A model generated the notes under the pieces. That model was not told where the DNA came from. It saw only the letters and a list, made by a program, of their open reading frames with translations, and ran no database searches. Positions 50,840 to 61,510 of a DNA stretch of 64,000 bases are shown here, one piece after another (within the stretch, counting starts at the first letter, position 1; the number at the start of each line of letters is the position of its first letter). The stretch is from Candidatus Pantoea varia. Lineage in GTDB: Bacteria > Pseudomonadota > Gammaproteobacteria > Enterobacterales > Enterobacteriaceae. The stretch is from the NCBI RefSeq assembly GCF_900115075.1, contig NZ_FOVG01000005.1, positions 186,001-250,000 of the forward strand, read 5' to 3'. Both the position numbers and the translations under genes were made by a program.

Positions 50840-51301
50840 TCAGGGCTTGATGGTACGCATGATCGGGTTTTGCAGCGAGATCAGGGTTTCTGTTGACTGG
50901 ATTTCATCAATGGTCTGGATCTTGTTGATCAGCACCTGTTGCAGGGCGTCGATTGACCGGCACATGACTTTAATAAAGATGCTGTAGTGGCCGGTGGTGT
51001 ACCAGGCCTCAACCACTTCATCCAGCGCATCCAGTTTGCTCAGCGCCGCCGGATAGTCACGCGCGCTCTTGAGGATAATGCCGATAAAACAGCAGACATC
51101 AAACCCCAGCTGGCGCGGATCGATATCAACCCGGGTGCCCAGGATAATGCCCGCCTGCTTCATCTTTTCCACACGCACATGAATGGTGCCGGGGCTGACA
51201 TTAAATTGTTTTGCCAGCTCGGCGTAAGCGGTGCGCGCGTTATCCAGCAGGGCATTCAGAATGCCGCGATCCAGGTTATCGAGCTGCAGATGTTCGGCCA
51301 T
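50840..51301 (-). CDS. asnC: Transcription regulator AsnC
   Basis: The 153-residue Lrp/AsnC-family protein has an N-terminal helix-turn-helix (YAELAKQFNVSPGTIHVRVEKMKQAGII) and a C-terminal RAM ligand domain (VEAWYTTGHYSIFIKVM). E. coli AsnC (152 residues) activates asnA when asparagine is low. ATG51301 is chosen with GAGG at good spacing; an ATG at 51307 is too close. No asnA lies beside it here: ovoA takes that place. Confidence 0.95.
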   Translation of the reverse strand: MAEHLQLDNLDRGILNALLDNARTAYAELAKQFNVSPGTIHVRVEKMKQAGIILGTRVDIDPRQLGFDVCCFIGIILKSARDYPAALSKLDALDEVVEAWYTTGHYSIFIKVMCRSIDALQQVLINKIQTIDEIQSTETLISLQNPIMRTIKP

Positions 51302-51404
51302 GGCCATCCTCGTTATTAGTCTGCTTGAGTAAACAAAGGTGAATGTGCAGCAAAATAACGGTTCAGGCAACTACCGGCAGCGACGGGCGCCGCTGCCGGT
51401 TCAC

Positions 51405-53543
51405 TTAGCGTTTGCGCCAGACGGTGACCTGCGCCAGCGTGTGCTGGAACTTGCGGGCCGTTTCGCGGATCACAAACGGTTTATCCTGAGGTTCATCGAC
51501 AAGGTCGAAGTCGGCCGCCAGCAGACGTTGCAGTGCCTGCAGCGTGGTCAGGGCCTCACCGTTCTCACGCACACCGCCCAGCCAGTTCTCCTTCGGCGTG
51601 AAATCTTCCAGCCAGGTATAAGGTGATGAGAGCAGCAGAATGCCACCCTGACGCAACATCGGCGTGACATCACGCAGGAAGCGCGCGGGCTGGCGCAGGC
51701 GATCGATCAGGTTGGAGGCGAGCACCAGATCGTAACGGCCAGGTTGCGGCTTGAGGTTACAGGCGTCGCCCTGAACAAACTGAATCCGCTGCGCCAGCTC
51801 GTTCTCCAGCGCGAAATCTTTCAGGCGAACCTGACGATACTCCACCAGGTCGCCTTCCTGAGGCAGCAGATAACGGAAGTCTTCGCCGCTGGCCAGCTGC
51901 AGCGCCACATCGATGAAGCGCGCCGAGTAGTCCATCCCGGTGACGCGTTCAAAGTGGCGAGCCAGTTCAAAACTGGCGCGCCCGGTAGCACAGCCAATAT
52001 CCAGGGCATTGCCACGGGCCGTGGTGTAGTTCAGTGCCAGCTTCACCAGGCTTTCGGCATAGTTATCTACGCCGAAATAGCGCGGACCATACTGGAAGTC
52101 GAGGTACTGCGACACCATCGCGTCTGATTCATACGGGTTCGGCGCCATCGTCTCCTGATGGCTGGAAACCACGTAGCGGAAACCGGCATGCTGGAAGAAG
52201 TGGCGGCGGAATGCATAGCGTGCAGATTTCAGCGCTTCGTTGCCGGTCGAGATCCAGCTGCCGCCTTTGATCAGCGAATGTTTGCCATCAAAAGTCGGAG
52301 TGGAGAAATCATCGTACAGCGGGTGAACCCTGAAGCCTTCAAAGCCGTTTGTTGGCGTAGTCGTCCACTGCCAGACGTTACCGACGATATCGAAGAACTC
52401 GCCCTGGGCGAAGAGATCGACCGGTGATGAGGATGCCCAGTATGCCAGGTTGATGTTGCCCGGCGCCCGATCCCAGTCTGGCTGATCGCCCGCGACCTGT
52501 TCGCGTAGCTGAGCCCACTCCGCTTCACAGGGGAGCTGAATGCTCATGCCAGTCTGATTCGCCTTCCAGCGGCAGAAGGCCGCCGCTTCCAGCTGATTGA
52601 CCTCGGCAGGCCAGTCCCATGGCATTGCAACTTCTTCACACATCAGACGCAGTTTAAGCTGATCGGGCGTCGCAGGCGTGCCGACCCAGAAGGCAGGCAT
52701 CTCTGCTTTGGCAAACTGACACCAGCCCCAGCCTTCGTCATCCCACCAGCGGGCATCCTGATAACCGCCTGCTTCAACGAACGCCAGAAATTCCGCGTTG
52801 CTGACCAGCATTTTGCTCGCCTGGAACGGTTGCAGCTTAACCTGCTGGCGGCCATATTCGACATCCCAGCCGTAGGTGTCGTCGGTTTTACCCAGCGTGA
52901 CGGTGCCGCCGGGCATCGGCAGCAGCGTGTTGGCCGGAACAGCCTCGCGCTGGTGGCGCGCCATCGGGCAGACCGGCCACGCGGCCTGCGGTCTGACCCA
53001 CTCAACCGGTAACTGGCGGATCAGCACGCTGGAGGTTTCGAGATGAATTCGCTCATGCTCAATACCCATCAGGATCACCCAGGCCGGGCTCTCCCAGCTG
53101 ATCGGCAGAGTAAGCGGAATGGTCTGAATCAGATCGTTGACCAGTGCTTTAACGCGTCCGCGGTATGCACGGACTTCTTCGATAGTGGGCCAGTCGTAGT
53201 GACTGTCGTTGAGGTCATCCCAGCTCATCTCATCCACACCAATCGCCATCATCGCTTCAATGCGATCGTCCAGACGCGCATCGATAAGGCGTCCGGCCAT
53301 CAGCTTATTAATATAGAAGGTGGCTGTATGGCCAAAATAGAAGATTAACGGATGGCGCAGCGGAATGGCTTTAGTAAACCAGGCCTTTGAATCGGTCAGA
53401 CAAGTGAACAGACTTTCATACTGTTCCCAGGTCTGATTGAAGTAGGCCAGCAATTCGGCACGTTTTTGTTCAATATTCTGGCCGGAGAGCAGTAGCGTTT
53501 GCGTCGGCGCAGGCAAATCGCGATGAGGTTGAGCAAGCGTCAC
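51405..53543 (-). CDS. ovoA: Ovothiol synthase OvoA (5-histidylcysteine sulfoxide synthase / N-methyltransferase)
   Basis: The 712-residue three-domain protein is recognisable as OvoA. An N-terminal DinB_2 domain carries the iron-binding HxxxHxE motif (HERIHLE near residue 165). An FGE/sulfatase-modifying domain follows (about 205-460; PGGTVTLG, FDIVGNVWQWT, GGSWISTGNEALKSARYAFRRHF). The C-terminus is a SAM methyltransferase (ALDIGCATGRASFELARHF). The enzyme joins cysteine to histidine C5 as a sulfoxide and later methylates 4-mercaptohistidine to ovothiol A. Erwinia tasmaniensis OvoA is the characterised prototype. The partner lyase OvoB is not in this window. It sits where asnA would be expected. 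Confidence 0.92.
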   Translation of the reverse strand: MTLAQPHRDLPAPTQTLLLSGQNIEQKRAELLAYFNQTWEQYESLFTCLTDSKAWFTKAIPLRHPLIFYFGHTATFYINKLMAGRLIDARLDDRIEAMMAIGVDEMSWDDLNDSHYDWPTIEEVRAYRGRVKALVNDLIQTIPLTLPISWESPAWVILMGIEHERIHLETSSVLIRQLPVEWVRPQAAWPVCPMARHQREAVPANTLLPMPGGTVTLGKTDDTYGWDVEYGRQQVKLQPFQASKMLVSNAEFLAFVEAGGYQDARWWDDEGWGWCQFAKAEMPAFWVGTPATPDQLKLRLMCEEVAMPWDWPAEVNQLEAAAFCRWKANQTGMSIQLPCEAEWAQLREQVAGDQPDWDRAPGNINLAYWASSSPVDLFAQGEFFDIVGNVWQWTTTPTNGFEGFRVHPLYDDFSTPTFDGKHSLIKGGSWISTGNEALKSARYAFRRHFFQHAGFRYVVSSHQETMAPNPYESDAMVSQYLDFQYGPRYFGVDNYAESLVKLALNYTTARGNALDIGCATGRASFELARHFERVTGMDYSARFIDVALQLASGEDFRYLLPQEGDLVEYRQVRLKDFALENELAQRIQFVQGDACNLKPQPGRYDLVLASNLIDRLRQPARFLRDVTPMLRQGGILLLSSPYTWLEDFTPKENWLGGVRENGEALTTLQALQRLLAADFDLVDEPQDKPFVIRETARKFQHTLAQVTVWRKR

Positions 53544-53614
53544 AGGAAGCTCCAGATTGCTGAGTAAGTGAAACGGTAATTTACTATAGCAAAGAAGCTT
53601 TTCTGTCAGATGAC

Positions 53615-55075
53615 TTAACGGCGCCAGTGGCGTAGCAGGCGGCTTTTCATGCCGGTGTCGAAGCGCCAGATATGGTCGAAGATGCGCAGAATGCCTGGTT
53701 TTCCGTGGGCCGACATCGCCACGGCATGAAAACGTTGCTGATTGTGTCGCTGACGCTTTTTAATCGCCCCGATCACCTCTTCCGGCAGACGCTGGGCAAT
53801 AAAATCGGAGACGATCACCGCATCGGCTTCCTGCCACAGTGCGCCTTCCATTCGGGTGACAACAGAGGATAGACAGGCAGCCAGATCGGTGCCGCCGCGA
53901 AAACGCTGACTGAGAAAGCGAATCGCCTGTTCCAGCCCGTCATCACCGGTCAGCTCATAGCCAATCACTTCATGGGCAAAGAGCATGATGTAGCAGCGAC
54001 GACGATCGGCCAGCGCGACCTTCAGCAGCGCCAGACAAAACGCTTTGGCGCATCGCTCATTGAAGCCCCCCATCGAACCGGAGGTATCAACGCAGACGAT
54101 AAATGGCCCGCGTGGCTGCTCTTCATGCTGCTGGTGGCTGGCCGGACGCATCGTCACCTTTTCATGCCAGGCATCGCCCTGTAGCTTGTAGGTCAGTAGC
54201 CGTTTTTCTACCAGCCGCCGGTAAAATTCCAGCTCCAGTTCGCTGATGCTCAGCGCGGCTAACTCCGGCGGTAGCAGACGCAGCACGTCATCGCTCTGAT
54301 GAATGCCGCTGACCTCTTCCGGCACGGACGCAGGCTCCTGCACCAGATGGTGAAAAGCTTCCATTGGAGCATCCTGCGACGGCACCGATTTTGCCTCGCG
54401 GCTACGACCCAACTGCTGAGCCAGTTTCAGCAGCTCCGGTTGCTGCGCCAGAAAGTCGCCATATTGCAGCATCAGCTGATAGTCGCCAGGCTGCAGCGAT
54501 GCTTTGCTCATGTCCCACAGACGGCCAGCAGCGGCTTCGTCATCGTCGCCGAGAATCGGTGCCAGCTGTCCGCTCAGCGCCATACGCTGCTGCAGTTCCG
54601 CCAGCAGGCGTTCGCGCTGCTGCTCCAGCAACTGCTGATTCAGCGTCAGGGTCTGTAAGGTCAGGCTTAGCCGCCAGCGCTGTAAAAAAAGCTGGTGCTG
54701 CGCGCTGCTGAGATGGCTGATATCGGTGTGCTGCAGCAGCCGGTTAGCTTCATCAAGAAAGGGGGATGGCAGGCTTTCAAGTGCCTGAAGTGTGGCATTC
54801 AGCTGGTGGCTGAATTCACGATCGCTGAGAAGTTGTACCCGCTGAAACAACTGAAACTCTTCGGCCAGCGTGGCCGGAACCGGTGTGGCTTTGAGATCGG
54901 CATTGATCTCTGCTCGCCAGCGCGGCACATCGCGCAGCAGCTCTTTTTTCAGTCCGGGAAATTTTTCAAAAAACAGCGCCAGCTGTGGCGACGCCAGCAA
55001 GGCAATAATCAGCTCTTCAATCAGTTCGGTCTCACCCACTGAAAGCAGCGTGCTGAGCGTCTCCACTGAGATCAT
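53615..55075 (-). CDS. viaA: ViaA, VWA-domain regulator of RavA
   Basis: The 486-residue protein has a helical N-terminal part and a C-terminal von Willebrand A domain with the MIDAS motif [10 protein letters not shown], plus [13 protein letters not shown]. It stimulates RavA ATPase and is tied to aminoglycoside uptake and respiratory complexes in E. coli. Its ATG overlaps the ravA stop by four bases. Confidence 0.95.
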   Translation of the reverse strand: MISVETLSTLLSVGETELIEELIIALLASPQLALFFEKFPGLKKELLRDVPRWRAEINADLKATPVPATLAEEFQLFQRVQLLSDREFSHQLNATLQALESLPSPFLDEANRLLQHTDISHLSSAQHQLFLQRWRLSLTLQTLTLNQQLLEQQRERLLAELQQRMALSGQLAPILGDDDEAAAGRLWDMSKASLQPGDYQLMLQYGDFLAQQPELLKLAQQLGRSREAKSVPSQDAPMEAFHHLVQEPASVPEEVSGIHQSDDVLRLLPPELAALSISELELEFYRRLVEKRLLTYKLQGDAWHEKVTMRPASHQQHEEQPRGPFIVCVDTSGSMGGFNERCAKAFCLALLKVALADRRRCYIMLFAHEVIGYELTGDDGLEQAIRFLSQRFRGGTDLAACLSSVVTRMEGALWQEADAVIVSDFIAQRLPEEVIGAIKKRQRHNQQRFHAVAMSAHGKPGILRIFDHIWRFDTGMKSRLLRHWRR

Positions 55076-56568
55076 TTACGCGCCTGTTTCAGCTGTTCCG
55101 CTACATCCTGCAGGCTGGTTTCAACCCGCGCCAGCCAGTCATCACTGATGAACAGGCAGCGCTGATGCTGACTGAACTGGTGACGCTGCGACCGCAGTTC
55201 ACTCTCCAGTGCATCCAGCGCTTCGGTGATCTCGCCCGGCAGCGGCTCGCTGCTGCTGTCGCCAGGCAGGGTCAGGCGTGACGATTGCAGGCTGACATCA
55301 CGAATAGCCAGGCAGTGCTGCGGATCTACCTGTAAATCCATACTCTGCGCAAAGCCAATACCATTCAGTTTGCCACGCACTTCGCCGCCTTTCTGCAGCC
55401 ACTGATTCAGTGCGTCACGCGCGATCACCAGGTGGCTCACCTGCATGTCATGCAGCATCAGCGGCTTTTGCAGCATCAGCGTCAGTTGCTCATCGGTAAA
55501 GCTCTCAGGCAAATCGTAATGGGGTTTGCGGCTGAACATGCCGCTGTGTTTTTCCAGGGTGATCGCCTGCGCGATACTCTGTTGCTGTTGCAGGGTCATG
55601 CGGCGCGCTTTGATCTGCTGCAGTTTCAGCAGCATCGGCTGCTGCTGCCAGGCGTGCTGGGTCATCAGCTGATCGATCTCACGCTCCAGCAACTGCATGG
55701 AGGCGACGTCGTGCCAGAGACAATCTTTCAGCAGGATCAGGTCAATCGGCGCAATCACGTTGCGCCCGCTGTAAAAGGCGCTGGCCTGCAGCAGATGAAT
55801 CGCTTTTTTCCAGCGACGATCGGAAATGTAAGGCGCGGCGGGCTGGCTCTCCAGCTGCTGACGCAGCTGATAAATCAGCTCAAACACCGCATCGGGCAGG
55901 CTGACCTGGCTGATGCCGAGCTGCCACTGTGCATACTCCTCATCACTGATGCGCAGGGATTCCGCGACCGGATTGGTGTGCTCATCCTGCTGGTGGGTCA
56001 GCATGCTGCGAAAGTTCTGCTTCTCATGCACATTATCCAGCCACAGGCGGATCAGCATCCGGTCATAGAGCGCTTCAAGGCCGCTCTCCGCTTCCGGCAG
56101 TTCATTGGAGGCGGTGACCAGCAATCGCATCGGAATGGTCTCTTCGCTATCGCCATTGCGGAAGCGGCGTTCGTTGATGGCGGTCAGCAGGGTATTCAGA
56201 ATCGCCGGGCCGGCTTTCCAGATCTCATCCAGAAAAACAATCTCCGCATCAGGCAGATACCCTTTGGTCAGACGCTGATAGCGACCTTCATCCTTCAGAG
56301 CCTGGATGGATAGCGGACCAAACACCTCTTCCGGGGTTGAAAAACGGGTCATCAGATATTCAAAAGCGCGGGCATGCTGAAAGGCATATTTGAGGCGGCG
56401 GGCAATCAGGCTCTTGGCGATGCCGGGCGGTCCCAGCAGGAACACGCTTTCACCACTCAGCGCAGCCAGCAGGCAAAGACGAATGGCATGATGCCGCTCA
56501 TACAATCCTTTTTCTAACGCATTGCTAAGGCGAGAAATTCTTTCTGCCAAAAGATGGGGTTGAGCCAT
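55072..56568 (-). CDS. ravA: RavA, MoxR-type AAA+ ATPase
   Basis: The 498-residue protein has the same length as E. coli RavA. It has the Walker A motif [28 protein letters not shown] (Walker B), [20 protein letters not shown] and a C-terminal LARA/triple-helical part that binds LdcI in E. coli. ATG56568 fits the family, but a GTG at 56574 sits seven bases after AGGA and could also be used. It is divergent from kup. Confidence 0.95.
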   Translation of the reverse strand: MAQPHLLAERISRLSNALEKGLYERHHAIRLCLLAALSGESVFLLGPPGIAKSLIARRLKYAFQHARAFEYLMTRFSTPEEVFGPLSIQALKDEGRYQRLTKGYLPDAEIVFLDEIWKAGPAILNTLLTAINERRFRNGDSEETIPMRLLVTASNELPEAESGLEALYDRMLIRLWLDNVHEKQNFRSMLTHQQDEHTNPVAESLRISDEEYAQWQLGISQVSLPDAVFELIYQLRQQLESQPAAPYISDRRWKKAIHLLQASAFYSGRNVIAPIDLILLKDCLWHDVASMQLLEREIDQLMTQHAWQQQPMLLKLQQIKARRMTLQQQQSIAQAITLEKHSGMFSRKPHYDLPESFTDEQLTLMLQKPLMLHDMQVSHLVIARDALNQWLQKGGEVRGKLNGIGFAQSMDLQVDPQHCLAIRDVSLQSSRLTLPGDSSSEPLPGEITEALDALESELRSQRHQFSQHQRCLFISDDWLARVETSLQDVAEQLKQARK

Positions 56569-56859
56569 AATCACTTCAATGTCCTTACGATCGTCGGGCC
56601 GCCGCGCTTAAGCAAGCGCTTTACTCTATAGATCATCATGCGTGAAAGCGTTGATAGCTGTCAGCTTTTTTGTTTCAGAAGGTTTGCCTGATTTAAAAGC
56701 GACGCTAAATAACGCTTTATCGCCAGAAACGACCCCGTTACCCTGGCAGACAGGCGAAGCGGGTATAGGAATTTTCGGTAAACCGTGCATACTGTGCGCT
56801 TTTTGATGGCCTGAGCGAGGGGTTTTCGCGCCTCTTAGACTCCAACAAAAGATAACTCT

Positions 56860-58728
56860 ATGAGCTCGGATAATAAGCAGTCACTTCGCGGGTTAACGCT
56901 GGCCGCTATTGGTGTTGTTTACGGGGATATCGGCACCAGTCCGCTGTATACCCTGCGTGAATGTCTTTCCGGACAGTTTGGCTTCGGCGTTGAGCGGGAA
57001 GCGGTATTTGGCTTTCTGTCGCTGATTTTCTGGCTGCTGGTGCTGGTGGTCTCACTGAAGTACATCAGTTATGTGATGCGCGCAGACAACGCCGGTGAAG
57101 GCGGAATATTGACACTGATGTCGCTGGCTGGCCGCCATACCGGTGCGCGCGCCACGGCGGTGCTGGTGATCATGGGCCTGATTGGCGGCAGCTTCTTCTA
57201 TGGGGAAGTGGTGATCACGCCGGCCATCTCGGTGATGTCAGCCATTGAAGGCCTTGAGATTGCCGCGCCGTCGCTGGATCCCTTTATTGTGCCGATGTCG
57301 ATTGCGGTGTTGACGCTGCTGTTTGCGATTCAAAAACATGGCACCGGCATGGTGGGCAAACTCTTCGCGCCGGTGATGCTGGTCTGGTTCCTGGTGCTGG
57401 CGATCCTTGGGGTCAGCGGCATCATGAAAAACCCGGAAGTGCTGCATGCGCTGAATCCCGCCTATGCGGTCGAGTTCTTCCTGCACTACAAATCTGTCTC
57501 ATTCTTCGCGCTTGGCGCGGTGGTACTGGCGATTACCGGGGTTGAAGCGCTTTATGCCGATATGGGTCACTTCGGTAAAGTGCCGATTCGGCTGGCCTGG
57601 TTCTCTGTAGTGCTGCCGTCGCTGGTGCTGAACTACTTTGGTCAGGGCGCGCTGTTACTCAGCGATCCCAAAGCGATTAAAAACCCCTTCTTCCTGCTGG
57701 CGCCGGACTGGGCGCTGATCCCGATGCTGATTCTGGCGACCCTGGCCACGGTTATCGCTTCGCAGGCAGTGATCTCTGGCGTCTTCTCGCTGACGCGTCA
57801 GGCGGTGCGACTGGGCTATCTGCCGGGGATGCGCATCATCCACACCTCTGAGCGCGAATCGGGCCAGATTTATATTCCGGTGATTAACTGGGTGCTCTAC
57901 TTCGCGGTGCTGATCGTGATTATCAGCTTTGAGCATTCAAGTAATCTGGCTGCGGCCTACGGTATTGCGGTCACCGGCACGATGGTGCTGACGGCGATGC
58001 TCTCCTGCACCGTGGCGGTTAAAAACTGGCACTGGAACAAGCTGGCGGTGGCCGTTATCCTGGTACTGATGCTCTGCATCGACGTACCGCTGTTTACCGC
58101 CAACCTGGTGAAAATCTTCTCCGGTGGCTGGCTGCCGCTCTGCCTCGGCCTGGTGATGTTTATCATTATGACGACGTGGAAAAGCGAACGTTTCCGCCTG
58201 CTGCGCCGTATGCACGAACATGGCAATTCCCTGGAGGCGATGATCGCCTCACTGGAGAAATCGCCGCCGGTTCGCGTGCCGGGCACGGCGGTTTATATGT
58301 CGCGTGCGCTGAATGTGATTCCGTTTGCCATGCTGCATAACCTCAAGCACAACAAAGTGTTGCATGAGCGGGTCGTGCTGCTGACGTTGCGGACTGAAGA
58401 TGCGCCTTACGTGCACAACGTACGTCGCGTCACCATTGAGCAGCTGTCGCCGACTTTCTGGCGCGTGGTGGCGAGCTACGGCTGGCGTGAAACGCCAAAC
58501 GTCGAGGAGATCTTCCACCGCTGCGGGCTGGAGGGGCTCAACTGCCGTATGATGGAGACGTCGTTCTTCATGTCGCATGAGTCGCTGATCATCGGCAAAC
58601 GGCCGTGGTATCTGCGCCTGCGCGGTAAACTCTTCCTGGCGCTGCAGCGTAATGCACTCCGCGCGCCAGACCAGTTTGAGATCCCACCAAACCGGGTTAT
58701 TGAGCTGGGTACCCAGGTCGAGATTTGA
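56860..58728 (+). CDS. kup: Low-affinity potassium transporter Kup
   Basis: The 622-residue K+:H+ symporter has the same length as E. coli Kup. About 12 N-terminal helices include the signature [17 protein letters not shown], and [19 protein letters not shown] follows. The C-terminal cytoplasmic part has FYEGHESLIIG-like [16 protein letters not shown]. The 291-base gap before it holds the divergent ravA/kup promoters; no boxes were assigned. Confidence 0.97.
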   Translation: MSSDNKQSLRGLTLAAIGVVYGDIGTSPLYTLRECLSGQFGFGVEREAVFGFLSLIFWLLVLVVSLKYISYVMRADNAGEGGILTLMSLAGRHTGARATAVLVIMGLIGGSFFYGEVVITPAISVMSAIEGLEIAAPSLDPFIVPMSIAVLTLLFAIQKHGTGMVGKLFAPVMLVWFLVLAILGVSGIMKNPEVLHALNPAYAVEFFLHYKSVSFFALGAVVLAITGVEALYADMGHFGKVPIRLAWFSVVLPSLVLNYFGQGALLLSDPKAIKNPFFLLAPDWALIPMLILATLATVIASQAVISGVFSLTRQAVRLGYLPGMRIIHTSERESGQIYIPVINWVLYFAVLIVIISFEHSSNLAAAYGIAVTGTMVLTAMLSCTVAVKNWHWNKLAVAVILVLMLCIDVPLFTANLVKIFSGGWLPLCLGLVMFIIMTTWKSERFRLLRRMHEHGNSLEAMIASLEKSPPVRVPGTAVYMSRALNVIPFAMLHNLKHNKVLHERVVLLTLRTEDAPYVHNVRRVTIEQLSPTFWRVVASYGWRETPNVEEIFHRCGLEGLNCRMMETSFFMSHESLIIGKRPWYLRLRGKLFLALQRNALRAPDQFEIPPNRVIELGTQVEI

Positions 58729-58743
58729 TCTGCAGCGTCCGCC

Positions 58744-60099
58744 TTACGGGGCGGGCGCTGACCAGCGCAGCGTGACGCATAATCCGCCGCCGGGTCGCTG
58801 GCTGAAGGTGACCTGCATTCCGTGCAGCTGGGCAATGTTGCGGACTATTGATAATCCCAGCCCGCTACCGCTCTTCTCCTGACCTGGCGGTCGCCAGAAA
58901 CGCTCACCGAGCCGTTGCAGATCCTCTGTACTCAGTCCCTCGCCGTTATCCTCCACCGACAGGCTATTTGCCTGCAACCGTACATCGACTTCGCTGCCCG
59001 CAGGCGTATAGCGTATAGCGTTATCCAGCAGATTTCGCACCAGCAGTGACAGTAACAACGGATGTCCCTGAATCTGCGGATCGGCCTCCGCGTGCAGTCG
59101 TAGCGTGACACCGGTTTTATCCGCCAGCGGCAGCTGCGCGGCGAGCGTCTCCTGCACTGTGCGTTTCAGCGCCACCGGTACGAAGGCGCTACGCGCATCG
59201 TCGGCTTCAACCCGCGAGAGCGTCAGCAGCTGATCCACCAGCCGCGTTGCGCGGACAATGCCGGCATCCAGTTGGTGCAGCGCATGGGTTCGCATCACTT
59301 CGTCATCCGCAGTCAGCTGAATCACTTCGCTTTGCACCTGCAGCGCGGCCAGCGGACTACGCAGCTCATGCGCGGCATCGGAGGTAAAGCGCCGTTCACG
59401 CTGCATCATGGCGCTAATGCGACTAAACAGGCCATTGAGCGCGACCATCAGCGGTTGCACTTCTTTCGGCACGCGGTCTGCCTGCAGCGGCGTATCGTCA
59501 TCAGGTGCGCGTTGCGCCAGCTGCTGTGCCAGCGTCTTTAGCGGGCGCAGTTCAGACCAGACCAGACCGATCAGCAGCAGCAACATAAAGGGCAGCGCGA
59601 TCAGCCAGGGCAGCACGCTGGCTTTCATCACATCCCGCGTCATGTCGTCACGGTATTCCGACTCCTGACCCACTACCACCCGGAACTGCTGGTCAGGCGT
59701 GGTCAGCCAGACAAACCGCCAGCGATCGTCATCATTGGTGAGCTGACCCTCATGAAATCCCTGATACTCCGCCTCAAACGGCAGGTAGCGGCCATTATCG
59801 CCATCATTCATCACCTGCCGGCCGTCACGCGTGAAGACAGCAAAGGCCAGCGCATCATCATCCTGTTCGCCGCGATGGTGGTGCAGCATCTCTTTGGTTC
59901 TGGGCAGCGTGGTGTTGTCCAGCGAGGAGAAATCCAGCGTCAGCAGACGCTTGGCTAGCAGCATCTGCTGGGTATCAAAAAGCTCATCAAGGGTTTCACG
60001 TGTCTGATGCCAGGCACTCAGGCTGGCACTGGCCCAGCAGAGGCCGAGCAGCAGCACAAAACCGATGCCCAGCCGCAGAAACAGGCTCATTGATCGCAT
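58744..60099 (-). CDS. qseC: Sensor histidine kinase QseC
   Basis: The 451-residue kinase has a first helix at the N-terminus and a periplasmic sensor with [21 protein letters not shown] and [21 protein letters not shown] second helix ([19 protein letters not shown]) follows, then a HAMP-like region, the [13 protein letters not shown] phospho-acceptor His, and ATP-binding [13 protein letters not shown] and [10 protein letters not shown]. coli QseC has 449 residues and senses autoinducer-3 and catecholamines. It overlaps qseB by 13 bases and meets kup tail-to-tail with only 15 bases between. Confidence 0.92.
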   Translation of the reverse strand: MRSMSLFLRLGIGFVLLLGLCWASASLSAWHQTRETLDELFDTQQMLLAKRLLTLDFSSLDNTTLPRTKEMLHHHRGEQDDDALAFAVFTRDGRQVMNDGDNGRYLPFEAEYQGFHEGQLTNDDDRWRFVWLTTPDQQFRVVVGQESEYRDDMTRDVMKASVLPWLIALPFMLLLLIGLVWSELRPLKTLAQQLAQRAPDDDTPLQADRVPKEVQPLMVALNGLFSRISAMMQRERRFTSDAAHELRSPLAALQVQSEVIQLTADDEVMRTHALHQLDAGIVRATRLVDQLLTLSRVEADDARSAFVPVALKRTVQETLAAQLPLADKTGVTLRLHAEADPQIQGHPLLLSLLVRNLLDNAIRYTPAGSEVDVRLQANSLSVEDNGEGLSTEDLQRLGERFWRPPGQEKSGSGLGLSIVRNIAQLHGMQVTFSQRPGGGLCVTLRWSAPAP

Positions 60100-60758
60100 T
60101 CGGCGGCCCCCAGGGTATAACCGACGCCGTGCAGCGTGCGGATAAACGCGCTGCCCAGCTTTTTACGCAGATGATGGATATGCACTTCCACCGCATTGCT
60201 GGAGACGTCGGCGTCCCAGCTGTAGAGCTTTTCTTCCAGCTGGCTACGCGTCAGTACCCGGCCCGGGTTTCGCATAAAGAGTTCCAGCAGCGCCAGTTCA
60301 CGACTTTTCAACTCAATCGTCTCACCCTCGCGCACCACACTGTGGCTGCCGGGGATCAGCACCACGTTACCGTGGCGCAGTTCGGGCTGCAGCTGGCCGT
60401 GACGGCGGCGGATCAGCGCCTGTAAGCGAGCGGCCACTTCGGTTAAGGCAAAGGGCTTACACAGATAGTCATCGGCTCCCATCTGCAGGCCCTCGACCCG
60501 CTGATCGAGCGCATCGCGGGCGGTCAGTATCAGTACCGGCACATCGTTGCCCTGCTGTCGCCACTGCCGCAGGATATCGAGTCCATCCCGCTCTGGCAGA
60601 GAGAGATCCAGAATGACTGCATCCCAGGGCGCGGCCTCCAGCGCGTTAAAGCCCGACTCACCAGATGTAAACCAGTCAACGCTGAAGCCCAGTTTGCTCA
60701 GCCCCGCTTTGATACCGTCGCCAATTAAGCGATCATCTTCAATCAGTAAAATACGCAT
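60087..60758 (-). CDS. qseB: Response regulator QseB (OmpR family)
   Basis: The 223-residue regulator has the receiver domain [15 protein letters not shown] with phospho-Asp D51 ([12 protein letters not shown]) and Lys in DDYLCKPF. The winged-helix domain ends [34 protein letters not shown] lies one codon before ATG60758, either of which follows GGGAG. It probably binds the 11-base repeats upstream. Confidence 0.93.
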   Translation of the reverse strand: MRILLIEDDRLIGDGIKAGLSKLGFSVDWFTSGESGFNALEAAPWDAVILDLSLPERDGLDILRQWRQQGNDVPVLILTARDALDQRVEGLQMGADDYLCKPFALTEVAARLQALIRRRHGQLQPELRHGNVVLIPGSHSVVREGETIELKSRELALLELFMRNPGRVLTRSQLEEKLYSWDADVSSNAVEVHIHHLRKKLGSAFIRTLHGVGYTLGAAECDQ

Positions 60759-60835
60759 CACGTCTCCCTGTTCCGATAGCGATTTATACGAAGCAACTTC
60801 CTCACTGTACAGCTGATTTCGGCGAAATTAGCATA

Positions 60836-60864
60836 TTTTTAACGCTTAAGAAGCTGTTAAGAAC
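60836..60864. promoter_or_regulatory. Phased TTAAGAA repeats, likely QseB site
   Basis: TTAAGAA occurs at 60846-60852 and 60857-60863, exactly 11 bases apart, with a partial TTTAACG copy before. Direct CTTAA-N6 half-sites at one helical turn are the pattern bound by OmpR-family PmrA/QseB regulators. The site lies between qseB and visP and could control both. Confidence 0.65.
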
Positions 60865-60920
60865 TCTATGGTCAACTGGGCGTATTCAAACCGAAAACAC
60901 CACTGAGTAAGGGGTACACC

Positions 60921-61328
60921 ATGAAAAAGCACGCTGCAATTCTGGCCGTCGTAATGCTGGCTTCCGCCCCGGTTTTCGCTGCGCAGCAGGGCGGATTTGT
61001 TGATCCCAGCGCGCCAGCCGCACAGACGCAGTCCGCAACCGGCCAGGGCGGCTTCAGTGCCGATCACACCAGTGTGATGACCGTGAAGCAGGCTGAAGAG
61101 ATGAAAGATGACAGCTGGATCACCGTGCGCGGCAAGCTGGAGAAACAAATCGGCAAGGAAGATTATCTGTTCCGCGACCAGACCGGCACCATGAACGTCG
61201 AAATCGACCATAAGCACTGGAATGGCCAGACTATCACGCCCAAAGATAACGTTGAGCTGACGGGTGAGCTGGATAAAGATTTCAACAGTATTGAGATGGA
61301 CGTTAAGCAGGTTAAAAAGCTGCCTTAA
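60921..61328 (+). CDS. visP: Periplasmic BOF-domain stress protein VisP/YgiW
   Basis: The 135-residue protein has a signal peptide cut after VFAA and an OB-fold (BOF) domain (DDSWITVRGKLEKQIGKEDYLFRDQTGTMNVEIDHKHWNG, NVELTGELDKDFNSIEMDVKQV). It matches E. coli YgiW, a stress-linked protein divergent from qseBC; here too it faces qseBC. Confidence 0.92.
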   Translation: MKKHAAILAVVMLASAPVFAAQQGGFVDPSAPAAQTQSATGQGGFSADHTSVMTVKQAEEMKDDSWITVRGKLEKQIGKEDYLFRDQTGTMNVEIDHKHWNGQTITPKDNVELTGELDKDFNSIEMDVKQVKKLP

Positions 61329-61340
61329 TCTTTTCCTTCA

Positions 61341-61364
61341 GGGCCGCATTCGCGGCCCTTTTTT
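61341..61364 (+). terminator. Terminator of visP
   Basis: GGGCCGC, ATTC loop, GCGGCCC and six T residues lie 12 bases after the visP stop. Confidence 0.92.
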
Positions 61365-61404
61365 CTGCCCGCTCCCCGCCTTAATGCAAATTTCCCCCCG
61401 CGTG

Positions 61405-61431
61405 AGCGAAACGTTTCGATGGCGATCACAG
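61405..61431. promoter_or_regulatory. Upstream RbsR-type operator with CRP-like half-site
   Basis: AGCGAAACGTTTCGAT (61405-61420) holds the 12-bp palindrome CGAAACGTTTCG with a central CG, identical in core to the second site near rbsD. Just after it the minus strand reads TGTGATCG (61431-61424), a CRP half-site. Confidence 0.7.
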
Positions 61432-61480
61432 ATTTCTGTTTTGCCCGTTGAGTTGATGGCGGCTTTTCATACACTCCACG

Positions 61481-61498
61481 CAGCGAAACGTTTCGCTG
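61481..61498. promoter_or_regulatory. RbsR operator before rbsD
   Basis: CAGCGAAACGTTTCGCTG is an 18-bp perfect palindrome identical to the E. coli RbsR operator as I remember it. It ends 12 bases before rbsD. Flanking CACTCCA (61472-61478) and TGGAGTG (61499-61505) extend the symmetry. Confidence 0.9.
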
Positions 61499-61510
61499 TG
61501 GAGTGAAAAG

